A stretch of DNA of 9,027 bases from positions 1 through 9,027 of the forward strand of contig CAKQKQ010000071.1 of assembly GCA_934249265.1 (NCBI GenBank), written 5' to 3'. Every line of letters starts with the position of its first letter. Within the stretch, counting starts at the first letter, position 1. The stretch comes from an uncultured Clostridia bacterium (lineage in GTDB: Bacteria > Bacillota > Clostridia > Christensenellales > Borkfalkiaceae). Both the position numbers and the translations under genes were made by a program. Below the pieces are notes generated by a model, which was not told the DNA's origin, made no database searches, and was given only the letters and a program-made list of their open reading frames with translations. Of this stretch, positions 1 through 6,712 are shown one piece after another.

Positions 1-1607
1 TCTCGTAGATTAGTGAGCGTTTTTATAAGTTTCTCGTTGTCTCTTTGATGAAGACCTATGCTCGGTTCGTCGAGTATATAAAGCACGCCCGTAAGACCGC
101 TTCCTATTTGGGTTGCAAGACGAATTCGTTGCGCCTCGCCGCCCGAAAGCGTACCCGCCATTCTGTTTAATGACAAGTACCCGAGACCCACGTTTTTCAA
201 GAAATTGAGTCTCGCCGAAATCTCTTTTAATATCGGCGTTGCGATTATGGTTTGAGTGGCATCGAGTTGAATACCGCCGATGAAATCGTACACCTTGTCA
301 ACGGAGATTTCGCACACCTCGTTGATGTTTTTACCGCATACGGTTACTGCCAACGCTTCTTTTTTAAGCCTTTTGCCGCCGCACTCGGCGCACGGTTTGG
401 TGACCATATATTTTTGTATTTCGGCTTTGGTGTAGTCGCTGGTCGTTTCGCGGAAACGCCTTTCAAGGTTAGGAATAACCCCCTCGAACGACGAGTACAT
501 ACTGCCCGCAAACGTGTGCGTGCTGTAAGTCATTTTTATCTTCTCGCCGCCGTTGCCGTACAAAATCATATCGGTGACGGACTTTGGCAAATCTTTTACG
601 GGTACGTCCATACTGAAACCGTAATGGTCGGCAAGTGCCCTAAAATACATTTGAGTCATTTTAGAACTGTCGAGATTCCAACCCGACACGGTAAACGCAC
701 CCTCGTTAAGCGTCTTGTTTTTATCGCCCATTACAAGCATGGGGTCGATAGTCTCGTTAAAGCCTAAACCGTGACAGCACGGACATGCGCCGTAAGGATT
801 ATTGAACGAGAACAACCTCGGCTCTAATTCTTCTATGCTGATATCGCAAACGGGGCAACTGTATTTTGTGGAAAACAGTTGTTCTTTGCCGTCGCACTCT
901 ATAACGACGAGTCCTTCAGCCAATTTTATCGCCGTTTCCAAACTGTCGGTAAGTCGTTTTTGTATTCCTTCTTTAACGATAAGTCTGTCGATTACTACCG
1001 AAATTTCGTGTTTTATGTTTTTATCGAGAGTGATTTGCTCGGTAAGTTCGTATAGCGAGCCGTCGATTTTCACCCTTGCGTAGCCGCTTTTTTTATACGA
1101 TTCGAGTTGCTTTGTGTATTCGCCCTTTCTTCCCCTTACGACGGGAGCATTGACGTAAATACGACTGCCCGCGGGCATTGCCATGACTTTGTCGGCGATT
1201 TCGTCAACCGTTTGCCTTTTGATTTCTCTGCCGCATTTAGGACAGTGCGGAACGCCTATTCTTGCGTATAAAAGTCTGAAATAATCGTAAATTTCGGTGA
1301 CTGTACCCACGGTCGAGCGCGGGTTGTTTGAAGTGGTTTTTTGGTCGATAGAAATTGCGGGAGACAACCCCTCTATTTTATCGACGTCGGGCTTTGACAT
1401 CTGCCCTAAAAATTGCCTTGCGTAACTCGATAAACTCTCGACGTACCGCCTTTGCCCTTCGGCAAAAATGGTATCGAACGCAAGCGTCGATTTACCGCTG
1501 CCCGAAAGCCCCGTAAACACGACGAGTTTGTTTTTGGGAATCGTGAGATTTACGTTTTTTAAGTTATTTTCTCTCGCTCCCTCTATTTTGATATAAGTAT
1601 CGTTCAT
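1..1607 (-). CDS. uvrA: Excinuclease ABC subunit UvrA, N-terminal 535 residues (runs off left edge)
   Basis: UvrA is the ABC-type ATPase that, as a dimer with UvrB, finds bulky DNA lesions and loads UvrB in nucleotide excision repair. My translation starts MNDTYIKIEGAREN. It has the first Walker A motif GLSGSGKST at residues 33-41, followed by the family-typical stretch AEGQRRYVESLSSYARQF. A CPKCGRE segment lies near residue 120. A zinc module has Cys251-X2-Cys254 and Cys275-X2-Cys278, the spacing of the first UvrA zinc finger. The ABC signature LSGGE is at 487-491 and Walker B LDEPS at 512-516. UvrA is usually about 940 residues, so the second ATPase half lies outside the window. The ATG comes one base after the uvrB stop (TAA-A-ATG), and its AGAGG ribosome site lies in the last uvrB codons, so translation is probably coupled. 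No internal stop or missing motif is seen. Confidence 0.97.
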   Translation of the reverse strand, partial: MNDTYIKIEGARENNLKNVNLTIPKNKLVVFTGLSGSGKSTLAFDTIFAEGQRRYVESLSSYARQFLGQMSKPDVDKIEGLSPAISIDQKTTSNNPRSTVGTVTEIYDYFRLLYARIGVPHCPKCGREIKRQTVDEIADKVMAMPAGSRIYVNAPVVRGRKGEYTKQLESYKKSGYARVKIDGSLYELTEQITLDKNIKHEISVVIDRLIVKEGIQKRLTDSLETAIKLAEGLVVIECDGKEQLFSTKYSCPVCDISIEELEPRLFSFNNPYGACPCCHGLGFNETIDPMLVMGDKNKTLNEGAFTVSGWNLDSSKMTQMYFRALADHYGFSMDVPVKDLPKSVTDMILYGNGGEKIKMTYSTHTFAGSMYSSFEGVIPNLERRFRETTSDYTKAEIQKYMVTKPCAECGGKRLKKEALAVTVCGKNINEVCEISVDKVYDFIGGIQLDATQTIIATPILKEISARLNFLKNVGLGYLSLNRMAGTLSGGEAQRIRLATQIGSGLTGVLYILDEPSIGLHQRDNEKLIKTLTNLR

Positions 1608-1608
1608 T

Positions 1609-3570
1609 TTATCCTCTCATTTTCTTTTTGAGCGCGGCTATCGTCTCTCTCAATTCGATGCACTTCTCAAAATCGAGATTATTGCTCGCGACTTTCATTA
1701 AAGCCTTGAGTTTTTCAATCTCTTCGGGAATATCTTTTGCTTTGATATCCTTCGTGCGGTCAACTTTGCCCGTGATTTCAAGGGTGTTGACTATGTCTTT
1801 TATAATAGTTTTAGGCACAATGCCGTGTTCTTCGTTGTATTTTTGTTGAATTTCTCTTCTGCGGTTGGTTTCGTCGATAGCCCTTTGCATACTGCCCGTA
1901 ACGTTGTCGGCGTACATGATTACTCTGCCTTCGCTGTTTCGAGCCGTTCTGCCTATCGTTTGAATAAGCGCGGTATCGCTGCGCAAGAAACCTTCTTTGT
2001 CGGCGTCCATTATCGCGACGAGTTTTACCTCGGGTAAGTCGAGACCTTCACGCAAAAGGTTGATACCTACAAGCACGTCAATATCGCCGCGGCGCAATTC
2101 GTTGATTATATCGATTCTCTCAAGCGTATCGACGTCGCTGTGCATATAACGCACCTTGTATTCGAGTTCTTTTAAATATTCAGTTAGGCTTTCAGCCATT
2201 TTTTTGGTGAGCGTCGTGACTAAAACTCTGCCTTTATCTTGTATCACGGCGTTGATTTCGCCGCGCAAATCGTCGATTTGTCCTTTAGTGGGTCTAATTT
2301 CGACAGGTGGGTCTAAAAGCCCCGTGGGGCGAATAATTTGCTCGGCAACGTTGTCCGCAATGCTCATTTCGTAAGGAGCGGGAGTAGCCGAAATGCAAAC
2401 GAGTTGAGTTATTCTTTTGTCGAACTCGGCAAAAGTCAAAGGTCTGTTGTCGTACGCCGATTTAAGTCTGAAACCGTAACCGACGAGATTTTCCTTTCTC
2501 GACCTATCGCCGTTGTACATCGCCCTTATTTGGGGTATCGTCATGTGGCTTTCATCGATAAAAATAATGAAATCGTCGGGGAAATAGTCTAAAAGCGTAA
2601 ACGGCGGCTCACCCGGTTTTCTGCCGTCAAAATAGCGTGAATAGTTCTCCACGCCGCTGCAATAACCTATTTCTTTCATCATTTCTATGTCGTAACTCGT
2701 GCGTTGAAGCAACCTTTGCGCTTCGAGGAGTTTTCCGTCTTTTTTAAGGTCTTCTACTTCGGTAATCATATCCGCGCCGATTTCTTTTAAAGCCTCGTTC
2801 ATGATATCGCTGCCGACCGCATAGTGGCTGGCGGGGAAAATCGCAACATGCTTTAAAGTAGACACTATATCGCCCGTGACGTAATCGACTTCCGATAATT
2901 TATCTATTTCGTCGCCGAAAAATTCTACCCTTATTACCGTTTCCGACCTATCCGCGGGGAAAATTTCCACCACGTCGCCCCTTACTCTAAACGAGGCGCG
3001 TTGAAAATCGATGTCCTTTCTGTCGTAATGTATGCCGACGAGTTTAAGCATCAATTCGTCTCTGTCCATAACCATGCCCGGACGGAGAGATATCGCAAGC
3101 GAGAAAAACTCTTCGGGCGCGCCCAAGCCGTATATACACGAGACCGAAGCGACCACTATTACGTCTCGCCTTTCTGCGAGCGAACTCGTTGCCGAAAGGC
3201 GTAATTTATCTATTTCGTCGTTTACCGAAAGGTCCTTTTCAATGTAAGTATCGGTCGTGGGAATGTATGACTCGGGTTGATAATAATCGTAATAAGATAC
3301 GAAATATTCAACTCTGTTTTCGGGGAAAAACTCCCTTAATTCGTTGCAAAGTTGGGCGGCGAGCGTCTTGTTGTGGGCGATGACGAGCGTAGGCCGTTGC
3401 ACCTTTTCTATCACGTTTGCCATGGTAAAGGTTTTTCCGCTACCCGTTACGCCGACAAGCACTTGCGTACGCAAGCCGTCCATTATCCCCTCGCTTAACG
3501 ACTGTATCGCTTGCGGCTGGTCGCCCGTGGGCTTATATTTTGAATGTAAAACAAATTTTTTATCTTCCAT
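1609..3570 (-). CDS. uvrB: Excinuclease ABC subunit UvrB, complete, 653 aa
   Basis: UvrB is the DNA-loading helicase-like subunit that verifies the lesion and recruits UvrC for incision. The length (653 aa) is normal. Visible motifs are Walker A GVTGSGKT at 40-47, the tyrosine-rich beta-hairpin around 91-116 (YFVSYYDYYQPESY and following) that clamps DNA, the DESH Walker B box at 339-342, and helicase motifs near QTIGRTARNSEGRVIMYAD. The C-terminal UVR motif covers about 617-653 (LDFEKCIELRE core), the region that contacts UvrC and UvrA. The start is fixed by homology (EDKKFVLHSKYKPTGDQPQAI). No convincing Shine-Dalgarno is seen upstream, where the sequence reads AGAAATTTTAAATT before the ATG. 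The gene follows a small wHTH-TM gene by 53 bp, and that gap contains a long dyad. It is followed by uvrA with a 1-bp gap, the common Bacillota uvrB-uvrA order. Confidence 0.98.
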   Translation of the reverse strand: MEDKKFVLHSKYKPTGDQPQAIQSLSEGIMDGLRTQVLVGVTGSGKTFTMANVIEKVQRPTLVIAHNKTLAAQLCNELREFFPENRVEYFVSYYDYYQPESYIPTTDTYIEKDLSVNDEIDKLRLSATSSLAERRDVIVVASVSCIYGLGAPEEFFSLAISLRPGMVMDRDELMLKLVGIHYDRKDIDFQRASFRVRGDVVEIFPADRSETVIRVEFFGDEIDKLSEVDYVTGDIVSTLKHVAIFPASHYAVGSDIMNEALKEIGADMITEVEDLKKDGKLLEAQRLLQRTSYDIEMMKEIGYCSGVENYSRYFDGRKPGEPPFTLLDYFPDDFIIFIDESHMTIPQIRAMYNGDRSRKENLVGYGFRLKSAYDNRPLTFAEFDKRITQLVCISATPAPYEMSIADNVAEQIIRPTGLLDPPVEIRPTKGQIDDLRGEINAVIQDKGRVLVTTLTKKMAESLTEYLKELEYKVRYMHSDVDTLERIDIINELRRGDIDVLVGINLLREGLDLPEVKLVAIMDADKEGFLRSDTALIQTIGRTARNSEGRVIMYADNVTGSMQRAIDETNRRREIQQKYNEEHGIVPKTIIKDIVNTLEITGKVDRTKDIKAKDIPEEIEKLKALMKVASNNLDFEKCIELRETIAALKKKMRG

Positions 3571-3586
3571 AATTTAAAATTTCTGT

Positions 3587-3618
3587 CGGTTTTACCGCAT
3601 ACGTATGTCGTAAAAGCG
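3587..3618. promoter_or_regulatory. 32-bp imperfect palindrome just upstream of uvrB
   Basis: The centre CATACGTATG (3598-3607) is a perfect palindrome. It is flanked by TTTTAC (3590-3595) and GTAAAA (3610-3615), and by CG (3587-3588) and CG (3617-3618). I count 13 of 16 base pairs matching across the axis. It fills most of the 53-bp gap before uvrB. It is not followed by a U-tract on the minus strand, so it looks more like an operator or a leader hairpin than a terminator. It does not match the Bacillus-type LexA box (GAAC-N4-GTTC), so SOS control is only a possibility. Confidence 0.5.
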
Positions 3619-3623
3619 TAATT

Positions 3624-3983
3624 TTAAGCAAACAGTAGTAGTATTAGTCTACCCACCAACGAGGTGAGCAACGCGCACAATACGCTTATTATAATTTTGT
3701 ATTCGGTTGACCGTTTTGTCTGCAATTTTTCTCTTTTGTATCCTTTTCCTTTACCGTGTAGCGTGATACACATTACGGGAACGCCCTTTCTGTCCGTCTT
3801 TATTACGTCGAAATAATCTTCTCTTTCAAGCGAATCGATCACTTGCTCGATTTCTTTATCGGTCATTTTCTTTTTGTGCGAAACGTAAAAGGCTATCTCC
3901 GCAACGTCGATTAAACAACTGTTTTCGTTTAAACACTTGTCGTAAATCACGTCCATCACGCAACGCTCTTTATTTGAAAGCAT
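3624..3983 (-). CDS. Small winged-helix-like protein with C-terminal membrane helix (119 aa)
   Basis: I do not recognise a named family. Residues 3-83 read like a winged helix: predicted helices at about 3-17, 26-33 and 42-55 (DKEIEQVIDSLERE), then a beta-wing FDVIKTDRKGVPVMCITLHGKGKGY. A basic linker (KREKLQTKR) leads to one hydrophobic helix at about 95-118 that ends the protein. The expected topology is a cytosolic head with a C-tail anchor. The ATG overlaps the end of the upstream 123-aa gene by 14 bp, and a modest GGTGA lies before it, so translation is probably coupled. The upstream gene has the same architecture, so the two may be diverged paralogues acting as a pair. Whether the head binds DNA or protein is unknown. 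Its position directly before uvrB is suggestive only. Confidence 0.8.
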   Translation of the reverse strand: MLSNKERCVMDVIYDKCLNENSCLIDVAEIAFYVSHKKKMTDKEIEQVIDSLEREDYFDVIKTDRKGVPVMCITLHGKGKGYKREKLQTKRSTEYKIIISVLCALLTSLVGRLILLLFA

Positions 3984-4341
3984 AAATCACCGTAATAATT
4001 GCAACTATCAACGTAAAAGCCGCAATCGCGCCGATAAATGCGCCGATAAACGCTTGTTTGAAATATTTTATATCGTCTAAAGTGGGCAAATCCGTTTCGA
4101 TATTTAGCGACGAAAGAAAATCTATACTTTTTGCGGTTATTCTTAAACACAACTCTTTCGCGTCGCAATATTTTAAGTCAATAAAACCGCTTTCGTTTAA
4201 AAAACGCACGTCGCTGATTAAATTGTCTATGCAATAATTTTCGTCCGTCAATTCGTCTACGTTTGCCAAAACGTAACCGCTTTCGGGGTAAAGTTTTTTA
4301 AGTTTTTTTATAAGATTAATTTTATTATCGTCAAGATACAA
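3970..4341 (-). CDS. Small winged-helix-like protein with C-terminal membrane helix (123 aa), TTG start
   Basis: This is an unrecognised protein with the same plan as its downstream neighbour. Residues 6-78 form a helical head ending in a wing-like strand pair (GFIDLKYCDAKELCLRITAKSIDFL). A short acidic linker (IETDLPTLDD) leads to a single membrane helix at about 96-120 that contains a GxxxG pair (Gly100, Gly104). The start codon is TTG. It is supported by an AAGGAGA ribosome site 8 nt upstream and by the absence of any later Met in the protein. The gene overlaps the next one by 14 bp in a different frame. A hairpin with a U-tract lies immediately upstream of the ribosome site and may attenuate expression. 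A membrane-anchored regulator or adaptor is plausible but not shown. Confidence 0.8.
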   Translation of the reverse strand: MYLDDNKINLIKKLKKLYPESGYVLANVDELTDENYCIDNLISDVRFLNESGFIDLKYCDAKELCLRITAKSIDFLSSLNIETDLPTLDDIKYFKQAFIGAFIGAIAAFTLIVAIITVIYAFK

Positions 4342-4362
4342 CGCCTTTTCTCCTTACCGCAC

Positions 4363-4399
4363 AAAAACTCGGCGGCTATAAGGCTTTTGTCAGCCCGAG
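4363..4399 (-). terminator. Hairpin plus U-tract between the acidic membrane protein and the wHTH-TM pair
   Basis: Read on the minus strand, CTCG and GGCT (4399-4392) pair with AGCC (4377-4374) and CGAG (4371-4368). There is a 2-nt bulge and a 14-nt loop, and TTTTT (4367-4363) follows directly. This fits an intrinsic terminator or attenuator acting on transcripts from the upstream genes. The Shine-Dalgarno of the next gene begins only a few bases later, leaving no room for a separate downstream promoter. Partial read-through or control is therefore likely. Confidence 0.55.
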
Positions 4400-4403
4400 C
4401 GGC

Positions 4404-4417
4404 TTAATCGAGATTAA
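4404..4417. promoter_or_regulatory. Small AT-rich dyad (TTAATC-GA-GATTAA)
   Basis: Six-base inverted arms TTAATC (4404-4409) and GATTAA (4412-4417) are separated by 2 bp, just upstream of the hairpin-terminator on the minus strand. It could be a small operator for the wHTH-TM pair. Short AT-rich dyads also arise by chance, so support is weak. Confidence 0.25.
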
Positions 4418-4453
4418 TTTAAACCGCATACCTTAAAAAAAGTATGTATCTTT

Positions 4454-4495
4454 TTTAGCGCATTAATACTAAAATTTAGCGCATTAATACTAAAA
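4454..4495. repeat. Perfect 21-bp tandem duplication over a stop codon
   Basis: Two identical adjacent 21-bp units, 4454-4474 and 4475-4495, each begin TTTAGCGC and end ACTAAAA. The second unit contains the TAG stop (4492-4490, minus strand) of the acidic membrane protein, so the stop and its 3' flank are duplicated. Complete identity points to a recent slippage event or to selection on the unit. Confidence 0.9.
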
Positions 4496-5299
4496 TATCA
4501 AGCAAAACACAAATAATATCAAAGTAAACAAACCTACCGCAATGCCCGCAAAACTCAAAATAAACGAAGTTTTCGTCATTTCGTCGGTTTCTCCTTTGTT
4601 TTTTTGCATAATCGTCATGACAAGTCCGGCGATCGCAAAAGGCAAACCTATATAAAATATCGAAAGCAGTAGTCCCAGCATCGAAAAAACAAAGGGCATT
4701 TTTTTAGTCGCGGGTTGCTTTTGAGGTTTATTTAGCGTCGCTATATTTTCACCCGATTTCGGCATAAAATAATTTTCGCTCGGCATTGTATTTGCGGGGT
4801 CTCTTGTTGCGGTTTCGGCAGAATTTCCCGCCGTGTTTTCGTCGAAATTTTCCGTTTCGTTTTGGCTTTTCGTTTCGCTTTCGTCGAGATTTTCTGTCTT
4901 GACTTCGGCACGGTTTTCTTCCACAACTTCGGTAATATCTACACTATCGACTTCGGCATCGTTTAAAACAAATTCGTCGGTTTTTTCTTGTAAATTTTCG
5001 CCGTTTAAAGGCTCAAAATCTTCTTCGGCAACGCCGTTTTCAACCGAATTTTCGCTCTCGATTTCAACCGTTTTAATCTCTTCGGCGGTTTCTTGATTAT
5101 CTTGAATTTCGCCTTGAATATCGTCGTTGTTTTCGTTTTGAGCATTTTTGATGTTCGTGCATTGCACGCTATCTATATCGCCGTCTACAACGCGATTTTG
5201 CTCGTTTTCCGGCATATCGTTTTTAATTGTTTCTTCGGCGAAATCGCTTATATTATCTTCTGTTTTTAAATTTTCTTTAGGTTGAAAATAATTATCCAT
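4490..5299 (-). CDS. Acidic low-complexity protein with C-terminal membrane domain (DUF4190-like), 269 aa
   Basis: Residues 10-165 are rich in Glu, Asp, Asn, Thr and Ser and poor in hydrophobics, which suggests a disordered acidic arm. From about 203 to the end there are two or three hydrophobic stretches (203-231 and 245-269) separated by a polar loop QKNKGETDEMTK. The pattern is like the DUF4190-type membrane domains found behind disordered arms in Gram-positives. A short motif occurs twice: NYFQPK at 3-8 and NYFMPK at 176-181, the second just before the basic patch KPQKQPATKK that precedes the membrane. The ATG has a strong GGAGG site with suitable spacing. The gene lies 69 bp downstream of the PAP2 gene on the same strand. 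The function is unknown. The arm could be a docking tail exposed on one face of the membrane. Confidence 0.85.
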   Translation of the reverse strand: MDNYFQPKENLKTEDNISDFAEETIKNDMPENEQNRVVDGDIDSVQCTNIKNAQNENNDDIQGEIQDNQETAEEIKTVEIESENSVENGVAEEDFEPLNGENLQEKTDEFVLNDAEVDSVDITEVVEENRAEVKTENLDESETKSQNETENFDENTAGNSAETATRDPANTMPSENYFMPKSGENIATLNKPQKQPATKKMPFVFSMLGLLLSIFYIGLPFAIAGLVMTIMQKNKGETDEMTKTSFILSFAGIAVGLFTLILFVFCLIF

Positions 5300-5368
5300 T
5301 TTACCTCCGCTCCCCCTTTTACCGTCTATTTTTACGTCTGAAATAATTTATTCTTCTTTGAAATATTT

Positions 5369-6394
5369 TTATTCTTCGGCGGTATCCTCGATGAGTTCTT
5401 CGCAAAGCATTACTCTACTTTTCTCTTCTTTAATGCCGAGTTTTTTCGCCTTGGTTTTTACTATAGATTTTGCTATCCAATACGAAACGACGGTAATCGC
5501 GCCGCCCGTAAGCACGTCGGACAAGAAATGCGCGCCCATTATCATTCTTGAAATCGCAACAATTATCGGAGCGGCAACCGCAACGCACCAAATAATTGTT
5601 TTGGGTTTTTTCTCGTTTAATTTCGGCAACAAATCGGGAAGCGCAAGCAAAGTGACGAGCATCGTTGTCGACGCAACGTGTCCCGACGGAAACGATTTTA
5701 AGCCGTCGTCGGCAATACCGAGTTCAAGCCATCTTTCGCTCACCTTTTTAATTCCGCTGAATTGATACCACCTTTTGTACATCGAAAAACCGCCGTCGCC
5801 GCTTTCTTCAAGTATCGCCATAGTGCAATATCTCGGGCGCGATGCAATGACTTTAATTCCTTGCGCAAACGCTTGACTTATCGCCGCGGTAAATATGATT
5901 ATAAGCGACCAAACGTACAGCCTTGCAATGGTTTCTTTGTCTTGTTTACTCAATACGTATAGCGTCAAAAGGCACAAAATAAGCCCCGCGATAGAAAAAG
6001 CGAACGTAGCCGCAGAGTCTAATTTATCCTCGTAATTATAGTGTGCGGCAATGTACGTAACGAACTTGCGCACAAGCAAAAAGTAGAAAATAAACGCCAC
6101 CAAAGCGCAAACGAATTTCACGATATATCTATACGCTTTATCCTTGATTTTATCGCAATAAAAGAAAATCACGCCGAAAGCAACCGCCACAAGCATATAC
6201 ACGGGCAACGCGCCCAAATCGTCGAAAATTCTGCCGAATATGTTGCGCGAATAATACTCGCCCGCAGTGAGGTCGGCAACGACGTTGTTTATCTGTAAGT
6301 CGAAAAAGGTTGCGATAATCATCAAAACGATATACGCGGCGATTCCCGACAACAAAATAATTTTCTTTTTGTCTATGGCTTTTTCCTTGTTCAT
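5369..6394 (-). CDS. PAP2-superfamily membrane phosphatase, 341 aa
   Basis: This is an integral membrane protein of the PAP2 (phosphatidic acid phosphatase type 2) superfamily. Its members remove phosphate from lipids such as undecaprenyl pyrophosphate, phosphatidylglycerol phosphate or phosphatidate. Motif 1 is K181-X6-R188, but followed by Tyr189 where the consensus KX6RP has Pro. Motif 2 PSGH is at 236-239. Motif 3 SR-X5-H-X3-D uses Ser282, Arg283, His289 and Asp293. The spacings between motifs are within family norms. I see about seven hydrophobic segments (about 11-31, 64-80, 91-110, 128-149, 159-178, 266-284, 294-312). An extra polar loop lies at 190-234. The C-terminus (313-341) is charged and acidic at the end. 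The ATG has an AGAGG site and a consensus promoter upstream. The substrate cannot be read from the sequence. Confidence 0.9.
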   Translation of the reverse strand: MNKEKAIDKKKIILLSGIAAYIVLMIIATFFDLQINNVVADLTAGEYYSRNIFGRIFDDLGALPVYMLVAVAFGVIFFYCDKIKDKAYRYIVKFVCALVAFIFYFLLVRKFVTYIAAHYNYEDKLDSAATFAFSIAGLILCLLTLYVLSKQDKETIARLYVWSLIIIFTAAISQAFAQGIKVIASRPRYCTMAILEESGDGGFSMYKRWYQFSGIKKVSERWLELGIADDGLKSFPSGHVASTTMLVTLLALPDLLPKLNEKKPKTIIWCVAVAAPIIVAISRMIMGAHFLSDVLTGGAITVVSYWIAKSIVKTKAKKLGIKEEKSRVMLCEELIEDTAEE

Positions 6395-6425
6395 AATTTC
6401 CTCTGTTTATATATTTATATATAAA

Positions 6426-6454
6426 ATAATACTATATTTTATTATTTTTGTCAA
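6426..6454 (-). promoter_or_regulatory. Sigma-A-type promoter for the PAP2 gene
   Basis: On the minus strand there is a perfect TTGACA (6454-6449), a 17-bp AT-rich spacer, and TATTAT (6431-6426). Transcription would start near 6419, about 25 bp before the ATG. It may drive the PAP2 gene and, by read-through, the genes down to uvrA. Confidence 0.85.
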
Positions 6455-6513
6455 TTAAGATTATAAATATAAGGCGCGCTATTTATTAATTATAAAAACT
6501 TTGTATTATAATG

Positions 6514-6557
6514 CCGTTGTCATCTTGATATTACACGGTTGTTCTCTTGATATTAAA
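6514..6557. repeat. 22-bp tandem repeat upstream of the PAP2 promoter
   Basis: Units 6514-6535 and 6536-6557 match at 18 of 22 positions and share TCTTGATATTA. A degenerate third unit starts at 6558 (CGGCTTGT). All three begin with a CSGYTTGT-like word at exact 22-bp spacing. Inverted words CGACAACC occur at 6600 and 6622, again 22 bp apart. The regular two-helical-turn spacing suggests protein binding sites. The rest of the 6395-6712 gap holds the PAP2 promoter and the terminator at 6656-6682. Confidence 0.75.
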
Positions 6558-6655
6558 CGGCTTGTTTTGACTTTCAAATTAGTAAAATTGTCATTTTTAC
6601 GACAACCGTATGACGTAAAGCCGACAACCAAACTACATTTTGTTGTGGGTAGCAA

Positions 6656-6682
6656 AAGAGTTCGACAAAAAGCCGAACTCTT
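6656..6682 (-). terminator. Terminator hairpin after the lipoprotein gene
   Basis: A perfect 9-bp stem has arms AAGAGTTCG (6656-6664) and CGAACTCTT (6674-6682) and a 9-nt loop. On the minus strand the stem ends in a short T-run (CTCTTTTGC). It lies 30 bp past the stop of the lipoprotein gene and separates it from the PAP2 unit. Confidence 0.7.
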
Positions 6683-6712
6683 AATTTGCTTATTGAATTT
6701 TAGTCTTTTTAA

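Noticed and set aside
252..1083. Plus-strand open frames opposite uvrA (252-767 and 802-1083)
   Set aside because: They lie antisense to a clear uvrA frame, lack ribosome sites, and encode no recognisable protein.
4435..4456. Hairpin AAAAAAG-TATGTAT-CTTTTTT as a terminator of the acidic membrane protein gene
   Set aside because: The stem is almost all A-T and would be very weak. The hairpin at 4363-4399 is a better candidate.
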